Under the pieces are notes generated by a model. The model had not been told where the DNA came from. It ran no database searches and worked only from the letters and a program-made list of their open reading frames with translations. The position numbers were made by a program, and so were the translations under genes. From Chitinophaga sp. MM2321 (GTDB taxonomy: Bacteria; Bacteroidota; Bacteroidia; Chitinophagales; Chitinophagaceae), in NCBI RefSeq assembly GCF_964033635.1, contig NZ_OZ035533.1, forward strand, positions 2,728,001 through 2,792,000: 64,000 nt of DNA. The letters are read 5' to 3'. Shown piece after piece: positions 9,596-18,085 of this stretch. Within the stretch, counting starts at the first letter, position 1. Each line of letters opens with the position of its first letter.

Positions 9596-10918
9596 CTATT
9601 TCTTTTGCAACAGGAACTTTGCAACTGCATGATAAGCCGGTAATGAATAAGGATCGTTAACGGCGTTGCTGGCAAGCGGATTCGAGGCAAAACGTACGAT
9701 GACCATATCGGCTTTGGGATCAATATATATTACCTGGCCATGCACACCACGGGCGCAGAATGCGCCATCTTCGTTATTTGTCATCCACCACATATTCCGG
9801 TAACTCCATCCTTTCAGTAAAGTATAACCGGCTTTTGCAAAGGCTTCCTTACTGCCGCCTTTTTTTATATCATCAATGGCTGCTGCAGGAATGATCTGCT
9901 GTCCGTTTACCAATCCATTGTTCAATATCAATTGCCCGAACCTGGCCATATCCCGCAACCCCATATTGAAACCTCCACCGGCAAAGGGTGTTCCGTCAGC
10001 ATCAACAGAGTAATATGCATCCTGCTCCATGCCAAGTTTGCACCAGATCTTCTCTGATAAAACTTCTGCAATTGTTTTCCCGGTAACACGCGCGATGATC
10101 CATCCTAAAACATCTGAGTTCACTGTTTTGTAACCAAATGCCGTTCCATGCGTACCCTTCTTTTTAACGGTAGGCAGGTATTCATAATAACTCTTAGGAC
10201 CCTTATAATCTTTAGGTTTGGGTAACGGATTTCCTGCGGCAGAAAATTTCCATATCTCTGCATTGGGGTCAGCATAATCTTCACTAAACTTTAAGGCGGT
10301 GGTCATATCCATTACCTGCCGCACGGTAGCATCGCCAAATGCAGATGCTTTTAATTCCGGAATATATTCGGATACGAGTTTAGTTGTATCTATCAAGCCT
10401 TCTGTTGCCAATATTATACCAAGGGTACCTGTCAGTGATTTTGTGACAGACATCGCTGCATGTTGCCCGTCTTCAGTCAACGCACCAAAATATTTCTCAT
10501 AAACAATTTTGCCATGATGCATGATAATTACGCCATCTGCATACACTTTCTGTAAAGATGCTTCCCAGGTCATGGGAACATTCAATCCTATGGGTATAAA
10601 AGTAACCTGGTCGATAGCAGGAATAAGATTCTTTTCTAACGCAGTGGAGGCGCCTAATCCGCGTGATACATTGGTAGTGGGCATAAACTGACGCATATGT
10701 GCTACACTCCATCTTAACCCGGGAAATTGAAAGAAGCTACCGTCTTCAAAATGGAGCATACGGTTGGCAGCTGGCGGTGCGCCCACCATCCAGCCCATCT
10801 TCACCGGGTCGCTTGCTGCTGCATCTAAAAACTTTTCATTTTTCTGCGCCATAACCATTGAACTGCATAATATAAAAAAGAGGATGAGTGTCAGATGAGA
10901 CGGATTGTATTTTTTCAT
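9596..10918 (-). CDS. Serine hydrolase, beta-lactamase/DD-peptidase (class C) family
   Basis: A 440-residue secreted member of the beta-lactamase-related serine hydrolase family. A signal peptide ends near MVMAQ. The active-site SxxK is SVTK at 157-160, the second motif is in FGYKTVNSDVLGW (Tyr and Asn), and the third element is near HGQVIYIDP. The form is closest to the 6-aminohexanoate-dimer-hydrolase/esterase EstB branch and not to true drug-inactivating AmpC enzymes, so it is more likely an esterase, amidase or peptidase of the periplasm than a resistance gene. The start at 10918 faces the divergent barrel gene at 11128. A 192-bp gap separates it from the GH29 gene downstream, so the link with the fucosidases is not certain. 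Confidence 0.85.
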   Translation of the reverse strand: MKKYNPSHLTLILFFILCSSMVMAQKNEKFLDAAASDPVKMGWMVGAPPAANRMLHFEDGSFFQFPGLRWSVAHMRQFMPTTNVSRGLGASTALEKNLIPAIDQVTFIPIGLNVPMTWEASLQKVYADGVIIMHHGKIVYEKYFGALTEDGQHAAMSVTKSLTGTLGIILATEGLIDTTKLVSEYIPELKASAFGDATVRQVMDMTTALKFSEDYADPNAEIWKFSAAGNPLPKPKDYKGPKSYYEYLPTVKKKGTHGTAFGYKTVNSDVLGWIIARVTGKTIAEVLSEKIWCKLGMEQDAYYSVDADGTPFAGGGFNMGLRDMARFGQLILNNGLVNGQQIIPAAAIDDIKKGGSKEAFAKAGYTLLKGWSYRNMWWMTNNEDGAFCARGVHGQVIYIDPKADMVIVRFASNPLASNAVNDPYSLPAYHAVAKFLLQKK

Positions 10919-11127
10919 GCTGAACAGTTTGGGTTACATAGAAAAAAATATCAATATAGAAATAACTGCTTCCACGGATTTAACAAACTTAACGGGCGTT
11001 TAGTTTTCCCGCATAAAATCTTTCGCAAGGGAAATCCTGGCAGTTTTTATTTAAACATTTTAATTCCACTGCTTGTTTCCTATTCATGTTTGCCCGTCAA
11101 CTATCTGTATTATTAAATAATGCATAT

Positions 11128-12078
11128 ATGAGAAAAATCATACTGCTCCTGTTTCTGCCACTGTTACATATTACTTCCTTCGCTCAGGGCCATTATACGG
11201 GATCTTCTTTTAACCCCGGCGATTACTTTGCCCCACATGCAGGATGGATCATTCCGGTTTATTACGGGTATGCCAATATGAATTACTACAATGATGCCGG
11301 TAACAGATCAGATCAATTAATTACGCCTACGCCAAGCGACCCTACTTCTGTACACATCAAACAAAACGTAAAAACCAACTCTTTCATACTGATGGCCATT
11401 TATGGCGGAAAGGGCAAGATCCTGGGAGCCGACTGGGGAATGATGGTTATACCAACCCTAAACAGCCCCACCGCCAATATTGCGCTGGATTATTATACCG
11501 GCCAGACCGGCTCCGGCACCTATACTTTTACGAATAAGAGTCTGGGCTTTGGCGACCTTTATATTCAACCGGTGTGGCTCTCCTGGACAAAAGGCAAATG
11601 GAGCTATGCACTGAATTATGGTGTTTGGGCCCCGACCGGAAAATATAAACTGCATGATCTTGATAATGGCGGGCTTGGATACTTTTCCCACAACATCAGG
11701 GTGGCGAGCCGGGTAAAACCAATATCCAAACTCAGTATAAGCGTTGCCGGTACACTTGAACTAAACCATACACAGAAAGAAAGTGATTTTAAAGAAGGTA
11801 CACACCTGACCATAGATTTCGGCAGCTCCTATGTGTTCAGTAGCAAAGGCCATGAAGCCGGTTTATTCGGACATTTTACCCGGCAGATAAGTGATGATAC
11901 CGGCGAAGGAAGTCTTTTGTCCGACCGGATATGGGGTATAGGCGGTTTTGGATCTTACTGGCTCAAGCCGGGGAAAATAGGCATCATGGGGAGGATAACG
12001 CAAAATTTTTCCGCCAGAAACAGGTTTGCCGGCACGGCAGCACAGGTGGGGGTTAACTTCTTATTCATGAGCCACTGA
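11128..12078 (+). CDS. Outer-membrane beta-barrel protein, phenol meta-pathway (MetA-like) transporter family
   Basis: A 316-residue predicted outer-membrane barrel. The ATG at 11128 begins a signal peptide (ends TSFAQG); the rest is made of alternating amphipathic strands with frequent GxWS, YxPT and GGxGYF turns and ends in a strand finishing FLFMSH. The pattern, with LGFGDLYIQPVWLSW and NYGVWAPTGKY, fits the family annotated as involved in meta-pathway phenol degradation, thought to let hydrophobic compounds cross the outer membrane. No substrate can be read from the sequence. It lies upstream of a small lipoprotein and the ECF sigma gene, with a copy of a 53-bp direct repeat directly after its stop. 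Confidence 0.75.
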   Translation: MRKIILLLFLPLLHITSFAQGHYTGSSFNPGDYFAPHAGWIIPVYYGYANMNYYNDAGNRSDQLITPTPSDPTSVHIKQNVKTNSFILMAIYGGKGKILGADWGMMVIPTLNSPTANIALDYYTGQTGSGTYTFTNKSLGFGDLYIQPVWLSWTKGKWSYALNYGVWAPTGKYKLHDLDNGGLGYFSHNIRVASRVKPISKLSISVAGTLELNHTQKESDFKEGTHLTIDFGSSYVFSSKGHEAGLFGHFTRQISDDTGEGSLLSDRIWGIGGFGSYWLKPGKIGIMGRITQNFSARNRFAGTAAQVGVNFLFMSH

Positions 12079-12098
12079 TCGTTAAACCCAGTCAATTT

Positions 12099-12151
12099 AT
12101 TAACTAATTGTTACGCAGTGAGGGATTTATCATTTCAAAACGAATACATAA
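12099..12151 (+). repeat. Direct repeat copy 1 (53 bp)
   Basis: This stretch matches 13421-13473 with about 46 of 53 positions identical; the first 31 bases differ at one site only. It holds TAACTAATTGTTA, a small dyad (TAAC/GTTA), and the block GCAGTGAGGGATTTA. It lies between the barrel gene stop and the lipoprotein start, 61 bp before that ATG. It may be a shared promoter or leader element, or a scar of a segmental duplication. Confidence 0.85.
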
Positions 12152-12212
12152 GAGGAAGATGCCACATTAATCCCATTCCCTTCTTTTTATAATTACTCAA
12201 TATTAAAAAGTT

Positions 12213-12728
12213 ATGCGAACATTTATCCCTGGTAAATTGCTGATATTATTGGTTGCGGTCAATTTGTTTGCCGGTGCATGCAAAAAGAAGGATGCGACGA
12301 CGCCGGAAAAATCAGAGAAGTATGAGTTGGTTACCGGCGACTGGAAACAAGCGGATATTGTATTTGCGGTACCTGTGAAGCTGGGCCCACAGGAGATCCC
12401 TGCCGGTACAAGTATTATCGCGCTGGCGCCGTTATTAGGCCCTGCAGGCGAGTTATTTCTCTGCACCCAGACCAACATCTACAAGTTTAACACAGACGGC
12501 TCATTTGCCATTGATGGCTGCACTGATCTGATCCTCCCTACTGCCGGTAATACCGGTACCTGGAAACTGGATGTACACGATGCTGTATTCCTGCTTACCT
12601 CTGCTGCGGGAGAAAACGATCCTCACTGGATTGAGACTGTAAACGCAACGGACATGAGTCTTTCTATTACGGTTACCGTTCCCGGGGTGGCAACGATACC
12701 TTTAATCTTACAACTTCAGAAGCAATAG
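12213..12728 (+). CDS. Small lipoprotein, lipocalin-like
   Basis: A 171-residue lipoprotein; the lipobox is FAGAC with Cys23, followed by KKKD, a common Bacteroidota surface-export type of start. The body resembles the lipocalin-like domain proteins found in the phylum: a GDWKQADIVF opening, a central YKFNTDGSFAIDGC strand pair and a GTWKLD strand, which suggests an eight-stranded small barrel. Two cysteines (in FLCTQ and DGCTD) could form a disulphide. Function is not known. It lies between two copies of a 53-bp direct repeat and just before the ECF sigma gene, so it may belong to that sigma factor's regulon or module. Confidence 0.75.
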   Translation: MRTFIPGKLLILLVAVNLFAGACKKKDATTPEKSEKYELVTGDWKQADIVFAVPVKLGPQEIPAGTSIIALAPLLGPAGELFLCTQTNIYKFNTDGSFAIDGCTDLILPTAGNTGTWKLDVHDAVFLLTSAAGENDPHWIETVNATDMSLSITVTVPGVATIPLILQLQKQ

Positions 12729-12755
12729 TTTATACCGATATTATCACTTTGGGGG

Positions 12756-12784
12756 CACTGCCATGTAGCGTAGCAGTGTTTTAA
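12756..12784 (+). terminator. Weak terminator candidate
   Basis: CACTGC and GCAGTG form a 6-bp stem with an 11-base loop, followed by TTTT. It follows the lipoprotein gene by 27 bp and would separate it from the ECF sigma gene. The stem is short, so read-through is likely. Confidence 0.35.
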
Positions 12785-12851
12785 AATAACAATAATATAA
12801 TCGGCAATTCCTTGTATCTTGTTTAGGTCCATTAGATATTTGCGATCATTT

Positions 12852-13400
12852 ATGGAAAGTATCGTACAGGATATAAAAAATGGGAATATCGAAAGTTTTA
12901 AAATGGTATATCAACAATACCATACGAAACTTTATTTCTACGTTTTGAAATGCACACACTCTGTCTATCTGTCGGAAGAAACCGTACAGCTGGCCTTCAT
13001 TGTCCTTTGGGAAAGAAGAGAGAAATTGTCTGCAGATTATAATATATCTGCACAACTCTTTCGTATAGCCAAGAGTGTGATGACTGACCTGCTCCGCAAA
13101 CAACAGGTAAGAAACAGGCATATGCAGTCACTGGTGCAGGACACATCAGATTGGCATGTAGAAACGGATATTACGGTAAAGGAAGATCTGAAACGGGTAT
13201 ACAACAATATTGAACAATTGTCGCCTGTGAGGAAGAATGTATTTAAACTAAGCCGTTTCGAAGGACTCCCACACAAAGAAATTGCCAGACAATTATCTAT
13301 CTCCCCCAAAACCGTGGAAAACCATATAGTACGGGCTATCCGGCAACTAAAGGACTCCATGTTGCTACTCCTCTTTTTAGTCATCCAGTTTTTTATCTGA
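12852..13400 (+). CDS. ECF RNA polymerase sigma factor, FecI-like (Bacteroidetes type)
   Basis: A 182-residue extracytoplasmic-function sigma-70 factor. Region 2 spans about 10-85 (ESFKMVYQQYHTKLYFYV, then the ETVQLAFIVLWERRE helix) and region 4 about 115-168 (EQLSPVRKNVFKLSRFEGLPHKEIA with the recognition helix SPKTVENHIVRAI). The C terminus is a run of Leu, Phe and Ile, common in this Bacteroidota subfamily. The ATG at 12852 is chosen over an in-frame start at 12819. It is followed by the FecR anti-sigma gene and SusC/SusD genes, so it most likely drives the uptake locus at 14608-22850 when the SusC receptor signals through FecR. Confidence 0.92.
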   Translation: MESIVQDIKNGNIESFKMVYQQYHTKLYFYVLKCTHSVYLSEETVQLAFIVLWERREKLSADYNISAQLFRIAKSVMTDLLRKQQVRNRHMQSLVQDTSDWHVETDITVKEDLKRVYNNIEQLSPVRKNVFKLSRFEGLPHKEIARQLSISPKTVENHIVRAIRQLKDSMLLLLFLVIQFFI

Positions 13401-13420
13401 TCTTTTTTCTTCTTTATCTC

Positions 13421-13473
13421 ATTAACTAATTGTTATGCAGTGAGGGATTTACTGTTTTCAAACGAATACTTAA
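13421..13473 (+). repeat. Direct repeat copy 2 (53 bp)
   Basis: Second copy of the 53-bp element at 12099-12151, same orientation, 1,322 bp away. It lies between the sigma gene stop and the FecR start codon at 13476, ending 2 bp before that ATG, so it forms the whole near leader of fecR. Confidence 0.85.
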
Positions 13474-13475
13474 AT

Positions 13476-14525
13476 ATGAAGCATGCAGCAACATTAATTG
13501 AAAAGTTTTTTCGGGGCGAATGCGACGAACATGAAAAGCAGTTGGTAAAAGCATATTTTACGCGGCACCCGGAGGCTTTACAACCTTATTTAACAGAAGA
13601 GAGCTGGCATTCTTTTTATACGGATCAGTCATTACCAACGGTCATCTCCGATAAAATGCTGGCGGTGATTGAAAGCCGTACCTATCAAAAGAAGAAGGTA
13701 AGATACCGATACTATAAACTGGCAGCGGCAGTGATACTGCCGGTGGCAATAGCCGGTCTTTTATGGATAACGCAACAGCAACAGCCTGTTAAGCAGGTAG
13801 CCGTGGTGGCCCCTGTTGTGCAGCCAGTAGTAATACCAGTAGTATACCAATATAAGACGAATAGCACCGGGAAAACAATGCCGCTTCACTTAAACGATGG
13901 CAGTGTGGTGGAGCTGGCCCCCAGGAGTCAGATAAAATACCAGGAACCATTTGGCAAAAACAAAAGGGATATCTATTTAAAAGGACAGGCACTGTTTAAG
14001 GTAGCGCATGACGAAGAAAATCCTTTTACCGTGTACGCAGGAAATCTTGGTACCACGGCACTGGGTACCGTTTTCAAAGTAACTGCCTGGGAGAACAAAG
14101 GCGTTGTTCGTGTACAGTTGCTCAGCGGTAAAGTGGTGGTAAGGCCCGACAGTACATTGGAACGCAAAGGCGTAAAAGAAACTTACCTGCTGCCCGGTCA
14201 GGATCTTTATTTTGACCAGGTGAAAATGGCGGTGGCCATAACACTGATAAATAAAACAGATAAACGTAGCAATAAACAAATACCGGTAAAACCTGAGAAG
14301 GAAGTATTCAGTTTTAACAATGAGCCTGTGGCAAACATATTCAGATTAATGGCCGACAAATACCAGGTAAAGATTCAATGCCAGGCGGATATATTGACAG
14401 ACATGAGTTTTACAGGTACATTCGATAGCAGTAAGGAATCTTTAATTGATTTCCTGTCTACCATCGGCATCTTAAACAATCTTATTATCAAGCAGACAGA
14501 TGATGTTATTTACGTAACGCAATAA
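13476..14525 (+). CDS. FecR-family anti-sigma factor
   Basis: A 349-residue inner-membrane anti-sigma factor. The cytosolic N-terminal part (1-80) would bind the sigma factor encoded just upstream, a single membrane span is at about 81-99 (KLAAAVILPVAIAGLLWI), then a periplasmic FecR domain (about 133-230, with DGSVVELAPRSQIKY and GTVFKV) and a C-terminal DUF4974 domain (about 275-349, FSFNNEPVANIFRLMADKY). I place the start at the ATG 13476, as MKHAATLIEKFFRGEC is typical. DUF4974 is known in the family to contact the signalling domain of the receptor; here the SusC at 14608 does not show an obvious STN domain, so how the signal is passed is unclear. Confidence 0.92.
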   Translation: MKHAATLIEKFFRGECDEHEKQLVKAYFTRHPEALQPYLTEESWHSFYTDQSLPTVISDKMLAVIESRTYQKKKVRYRYYKLAAAVILPVAIAGLLWITQQQQPVKQVAVVAPVVQPVVIPVVYQYKTNSTGKTMPLHLNDGSVVELAPRSQIKYQEPFGKNKRDIYLKGQALFKVAHDEENPFTVYAGNLGTTALGTVFKVTAWENKGVVRVQLLSGKVVVRPDSTLERKGVKETYLLPGQDLYFDQVKMAVAITLINKTDKRSNKQIPVKPEKEVFSFNNEPVANIFRLMADKYQVKIQCQADILTDMSFTGTFDSSKESLIDFLSTIGILNNLIIKQTDDVIYVTQ

Positions 14526-14607
14526 TCCCGACAATAATTTCAACACATCAACCAAAGCACCCTATAAAGGTTGCCTGTGATTCCTTTTGCCCAAAAATGA
14601 AATAATT

Positions 14608-17600
14608 ATGCGTGTAAAAATCAGACAATCAGGAATGTTTCACCCAGGAAAAGCAATCTGGCTACTCCTACTCTGCCAGTTATGTATCGGCAGCCTGCTG
14701 GCGCAAAATACTCATCCTGCTGCCATCGGAATTATTAAAAATGAAAACGGCGAAGTCCTCCATGGGGTAGTCGTTAAAGTGGAGAACGCCAATAACAATC
14801 TGGTTGCTAACACTATGACCAACGAAAAAGGAATCTTTGTATTCGCAAAGCTATCTACCGGTGGTCCCTATCATTTTATCTTCAGTCAAATGGGATATGT
14901 TACTGATACCCTGAAAGGCTACACGATCACGGATTCCAGCAAACTGTCATTATCTGTTACGCTGAAAAAAAAAGTAGAAGAATTAGACCAGGTTTTAGTT
15001 ACAGCTCTTGGTATTAAGCGAGAGAAAAAAGCATTGGGTTATTCAGTGGAGGAATTGGGCAGTAAGGAATTCAACAAGGTAACCCAGGAAAATTTCCTGA
15101 ATGCGATGGCGGGTAAAGTAGCAGGTGTAACCATCAATTCCACAGGCGGCACCGGTTCTTCTGTTAGTATGGTGATACGCGGCGCCACCTCCCTTAGCAG
15201 CGATAACCAACCCCTGTTTGTAGTAGATGGTGTTCCCCTGGCCAATACCGTGAATAACGTGAGTCAGATCGGTGCTGACAACAAGGTGGATTACGGCAAT
15301 GCGATTTCCGACATCAACATGGACAATATAGAAAGCGTTACTATCTTAAAAGGCCCCAGCGCCGCCGCGTTGTACGGCTCCCGTGCTGCCAACGGCGTGG
15401 TACTCATCACCACCAAAACCGGTAAAAAGGTAAATAAAATAACGGTAGACGCTTCTGTGAATACCGTCTTTGATATCCCCTATAAATTTCTCAAATGGCA
15501 AACCAAATTTGGTTCCGGACAGTTTTCCGGGATTCCCGTTTCCAGAAGTGGGAACCTGCTCAGTAATCCTTTCGGTTCCATCATCCAGGAAGAGGGGGAT
15601 TCGTACTTTGGCGCGGAACTGGACATGGGCTATGAGGAAGTACAGTGGAACAGCCCACTTGATGAAAATGGCAAACGTATTCCCATGCCATTGGTATCGC
15701 ATAAAGACAATGCCAAAAATTTTGTCAATACCGGCATGACCACCACCACCAGTGTGTCTGTTGCGAATAACAACGATAAGATCGCTTACCGCATGTCTTA
15801 CGCGAATATGACCAACAAAGGCATTATTCCCAATACAGACCTGTTTAAAAATTCACTTAACCTGAATACCAGTCTAAAGTTGAATTCAAAAGTAACCCTG
15901 AGTTCCAATATTGATTTCAGCCGCAACAATTCCAATAACCGTCCGGCGGGTGACCGGGGCGCCAACCCCTTACAGGCAGTGTATAGCATCTCTCCTCATA
16001 TTGATGTGCGCGACCTGGAAGATTACTGGATGCCGGGGCAGGAAGGTTTACAACAACGTACCCAATACAACGGGGCATTTAACAACCCGTATTTCCTGGC
16101 TTATGAAGTAAAGAACGCTTATGTGAGAGACCGCGTTTTTGGTAATATCAGGGCCGACTGGCAGATCCTCCCATCACTCAGTGTAATGGCCAGGTATGCA
16201 TTAGACACCTATGGTGAAAAAAGGGAAACACGGATTGCCAACAGCTACCTGACAAATCCCGGTGGCGCTTACGGTATCATTAATCTCAATAGCTACGAAC
16301 GTAATATTGATGTATTGGCTACTTACAAGAAAGATATCGGCAAATTTGATTTCACGCTTTCCGCCGGTGGAAACAAACGGTATCAGACCGGTAAAAATAT
16401 TACCACTTCTACAAAAGATGGTACGGGTCTTACTACCCCCGGCGTATATACGCTGCAAAACATTTCCCCGGAAAATCTGAACTACAATAGCTTCATGTAT
16501 GAAAAGGGCGTTAACAGCATCTACAGTATGTTGAACATCGGCTATAACGGCATGGTATATCTCGATATTACCGGTCGTAACGACTGGTCAAGTACCTTAC
16601 CGGATGCAGCGTCTTATTTCTATCCCGCTACGTCAATAAGCCTGCTACTGAACGAAATGGCAGGGATCACGTCTGAGAATATCAACATGATCAAACTAAG
16701 AGGTGGTGCAGCACAGGTAGGTAACGATGCCAGTCCTTACCAGCTGGTATCTACCCTGTGGAATCCCGGCGCCTGGGGTAACGTACCCCGCCTGGCTACT
16801 TCCGGCACATTACTGAATCCATTTTTAAAACCGGAAATAGCCACCTCTTATGAAGGCGGTCTGGATGTAAACCTGTTCAGAAACCGTTTGCGGCTCGCAG
16901 CTACCTACTATGTGGTAGAGAATAAAAACCAGATCTTCAGTCCCAAAATGCCTCCTTCTTCCGGCTATTCCTCCAGGAATATTAATGCCGGTTTATTGAG
17001 AAGCAGGGGCATTGAATTATCACTCGGCGGTACACCGGTAGAAACGAAGAACTGGAGATGGGATATCAATGCGAACTTTACCCGTAACAGAACGAAGATC
17101 ATTTCCCTCCCGGATGATTTACCTTACTACATCCTTTGGGAAGAAGCCAGAGGTGGTGCCTTCACATACGTAGGAGAAGATATTGGTGATATTTATGACG
17201 CCCAGGTGGTAACGGTGACCGATCCGAAATCGCCTTATTTCGGTTATCCGCTGCTGGACAATACCGGCAAGTGGCAAGAGATCGACGTGCAAAACACCCG
17301 GAATAAGATCGGGAACTTCAACCCCAAGTTTATTATGGGAGCACAAATGGCTATTTCCTATAAAAACATTACGTTGAGCATGACGTTCGACTGGAGAAAC
17401 GGAGGAGATTTTGTATCCCAGACTTACCGCTACGGAGAAGAAAAAGGAAGCTCCCAGCTTTTCCTGGATAAACTGATCAACCCCGGTAACATGAGCGGAC
17501 AGGAACTCAGGGATTATTTAGTAAGCCATCAGAATGAACTCATCATACCAAGTGGCAGTAACTTTCCGTTGGTAGGTGGCCCTACACCTGAATATAACGG

Positions 17601-18063
17601 TTATCCCTTTGCCTATGGACCGTATGTGTTGCCTTATGGCGGCGTATTTATTCCCGGGGTTACCGCTAAAGGATATGATGCAGATGGTAACCCAACCGGC
17701 TATAACGAAAACCTGGGTAATCCGGGTACACTAACGATGCCATATGCACTTGGTACGACATGGTCGTTTACAAGAGCCTTTCTGTTCCCCGCTTCTTACC
17801 TGAAGCTGAGAGAAGTATCGTTGACTTACGGATTACCGCAAAGAATGATCTCCTCCTTGAAACTACAGAATGCCAGTTTCTCTGTATACAGCAGGAATAT
17901 CATCCTGTGGACAGCTGCAAAAATCGGTATCGATCCGGAAAATGCCTATCAGCCATCTACCAGTGTACAAGGTTCCGGCATGCAGTTTATGCAGGGAATT
18001 GAAAGATACAACGTAACACCATGGGCCATTCCAATGGGCGCTAAACTAAATGTAACTTTTTAA
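14608..18063 (+). CDS. SusC/RagA-family TonB-linked outer-membrane transporter
   Basis: A 1,151-residue TonB-dependent transporter. Order: signal peptide (ends SLLAQN), a carboxypeptidase-regulatory-like beta domain (about 25-115), a plug domain starting near ELDQVLVTALGIKREKKALGY with the family's VRGATSL, PLFVVDGVPL, ESVTILKGPSAAALYGSRAANGVVLITTK line, then a long 22-strand barrel. ATG 14608 is used; a TTG at 14587 is in frame but unneeded. It forms an operon with the SusD gene 22 bp later and is preceded by ECF sigma and FecR genes. Unlike many sigma-regulated SusC proteins I see no secretin/TonB N-terminal (STN) domain. The substrate is not known; the downstream genes suggest an ester or phosphodiester. 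Confidence 0.93.
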   Translation: MRVKIRQSGMFHPGKAIWLLLLCQLCIGSLLAQNTHPAAIGIIKNENGEVLHGVVVKVENANNNLVANTMTNEKGIFVFAKLSTGGPYHFIFSQMGYVTDTLKGYTITDSSKLSLSVTLKKKVEELDQVLVTALGIKREKKALGYSVEELGSKEFNKVTQENFLNAMAGKVAGVTINSTGGTGSSVSMVIRGATSLSSDNQPLFVVDGVPLANTVNNVSQIGADNKVDYGNAISDINMDNIESVTILKGPSAAALYGSRAANGVVLITTKTGKKVNKITVDASVNTVFDIPYKFLKWQTKFGSGQFSGIPVSRSGNLLSNPFGSIIQEEGDSYFGAELDMGYEEVQWNSPLDENGKRIPMPLVSHKDNAKNFVNTGMTTTTSVSVANNNDKIAYRMSYANMTNKGIIPNTDLFKNSLNLNTSLKLNSKVTLSSNIDFSRNNSNNRPAGDRGANPLQAVYSISPHIDVRDLEDYWMPGQEGLQQRTQYNGAFNNPYFLAYEVKNAYVRDRVFGNIRADWQILPSLSVMARYALDTYGEKRETRIANSYLTNPGGAYGIINLNSYERNIDVLATYKKDIGKFDFTLSAGGNKRYQTGKNITTSTKDGTGLTTPGVYTLQNISPENLNYNSFMYEKGVNSIYSMLNIGYNGMVYLDITGRNDWSSTLPDAASYFYPATSISLLLNEMAGITSENINMIKLRGGAAQVGNDASPYQLVSTLWNPGAWGNVPRLATSGTLLNPFLKPEIATSYEGGLDVNLFRNRLRLAATYYVVENKNQIFSPKMPPSSGYSSRNINAGLLRSRGIELSLGGTPVETKNWRWDINANFTRNRTKIISLPDDLPYYILWEEARGGAFTYVGEDIGDIYDAQVVTVTDPKSPYFGYPLLDNTGKWQEIDVQNTRNKIGNFNPKFIMGAQMAISYKNITLSMTFDWRNGGDFVSQTYRYGEEKGSSQLFLDKLINPGNMSGQELRDYLVSHQNELIIPSGSNFPLVGGPTPEYNGYPFAYGPYVLPYGGVFIPGVTAKGYDADGNPTGYNENLGNPGTLTMPYALGTTWSFTRAFLFPASYLKLREVSLTYGLPQRMISSLKLQNASFSVYSRNIILWTAAKIGIDPENAYQPSTSVQGSGMQFMQGIERYNVTPWAIPMGAKLNVTF

Positions 18064-18085
18064 GAGCTCATTTAATTTTTGAAAT

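Noticed and set aside
9596..10918. Serine hydrolase considered as an antibiotic-resistance beta-lactamase
   Set aside because: The SVTK motif and overall form fit the EstB/6-aminohexanoate-dimer-hydrolase side of the family; no evidence for drug hydrolysis.
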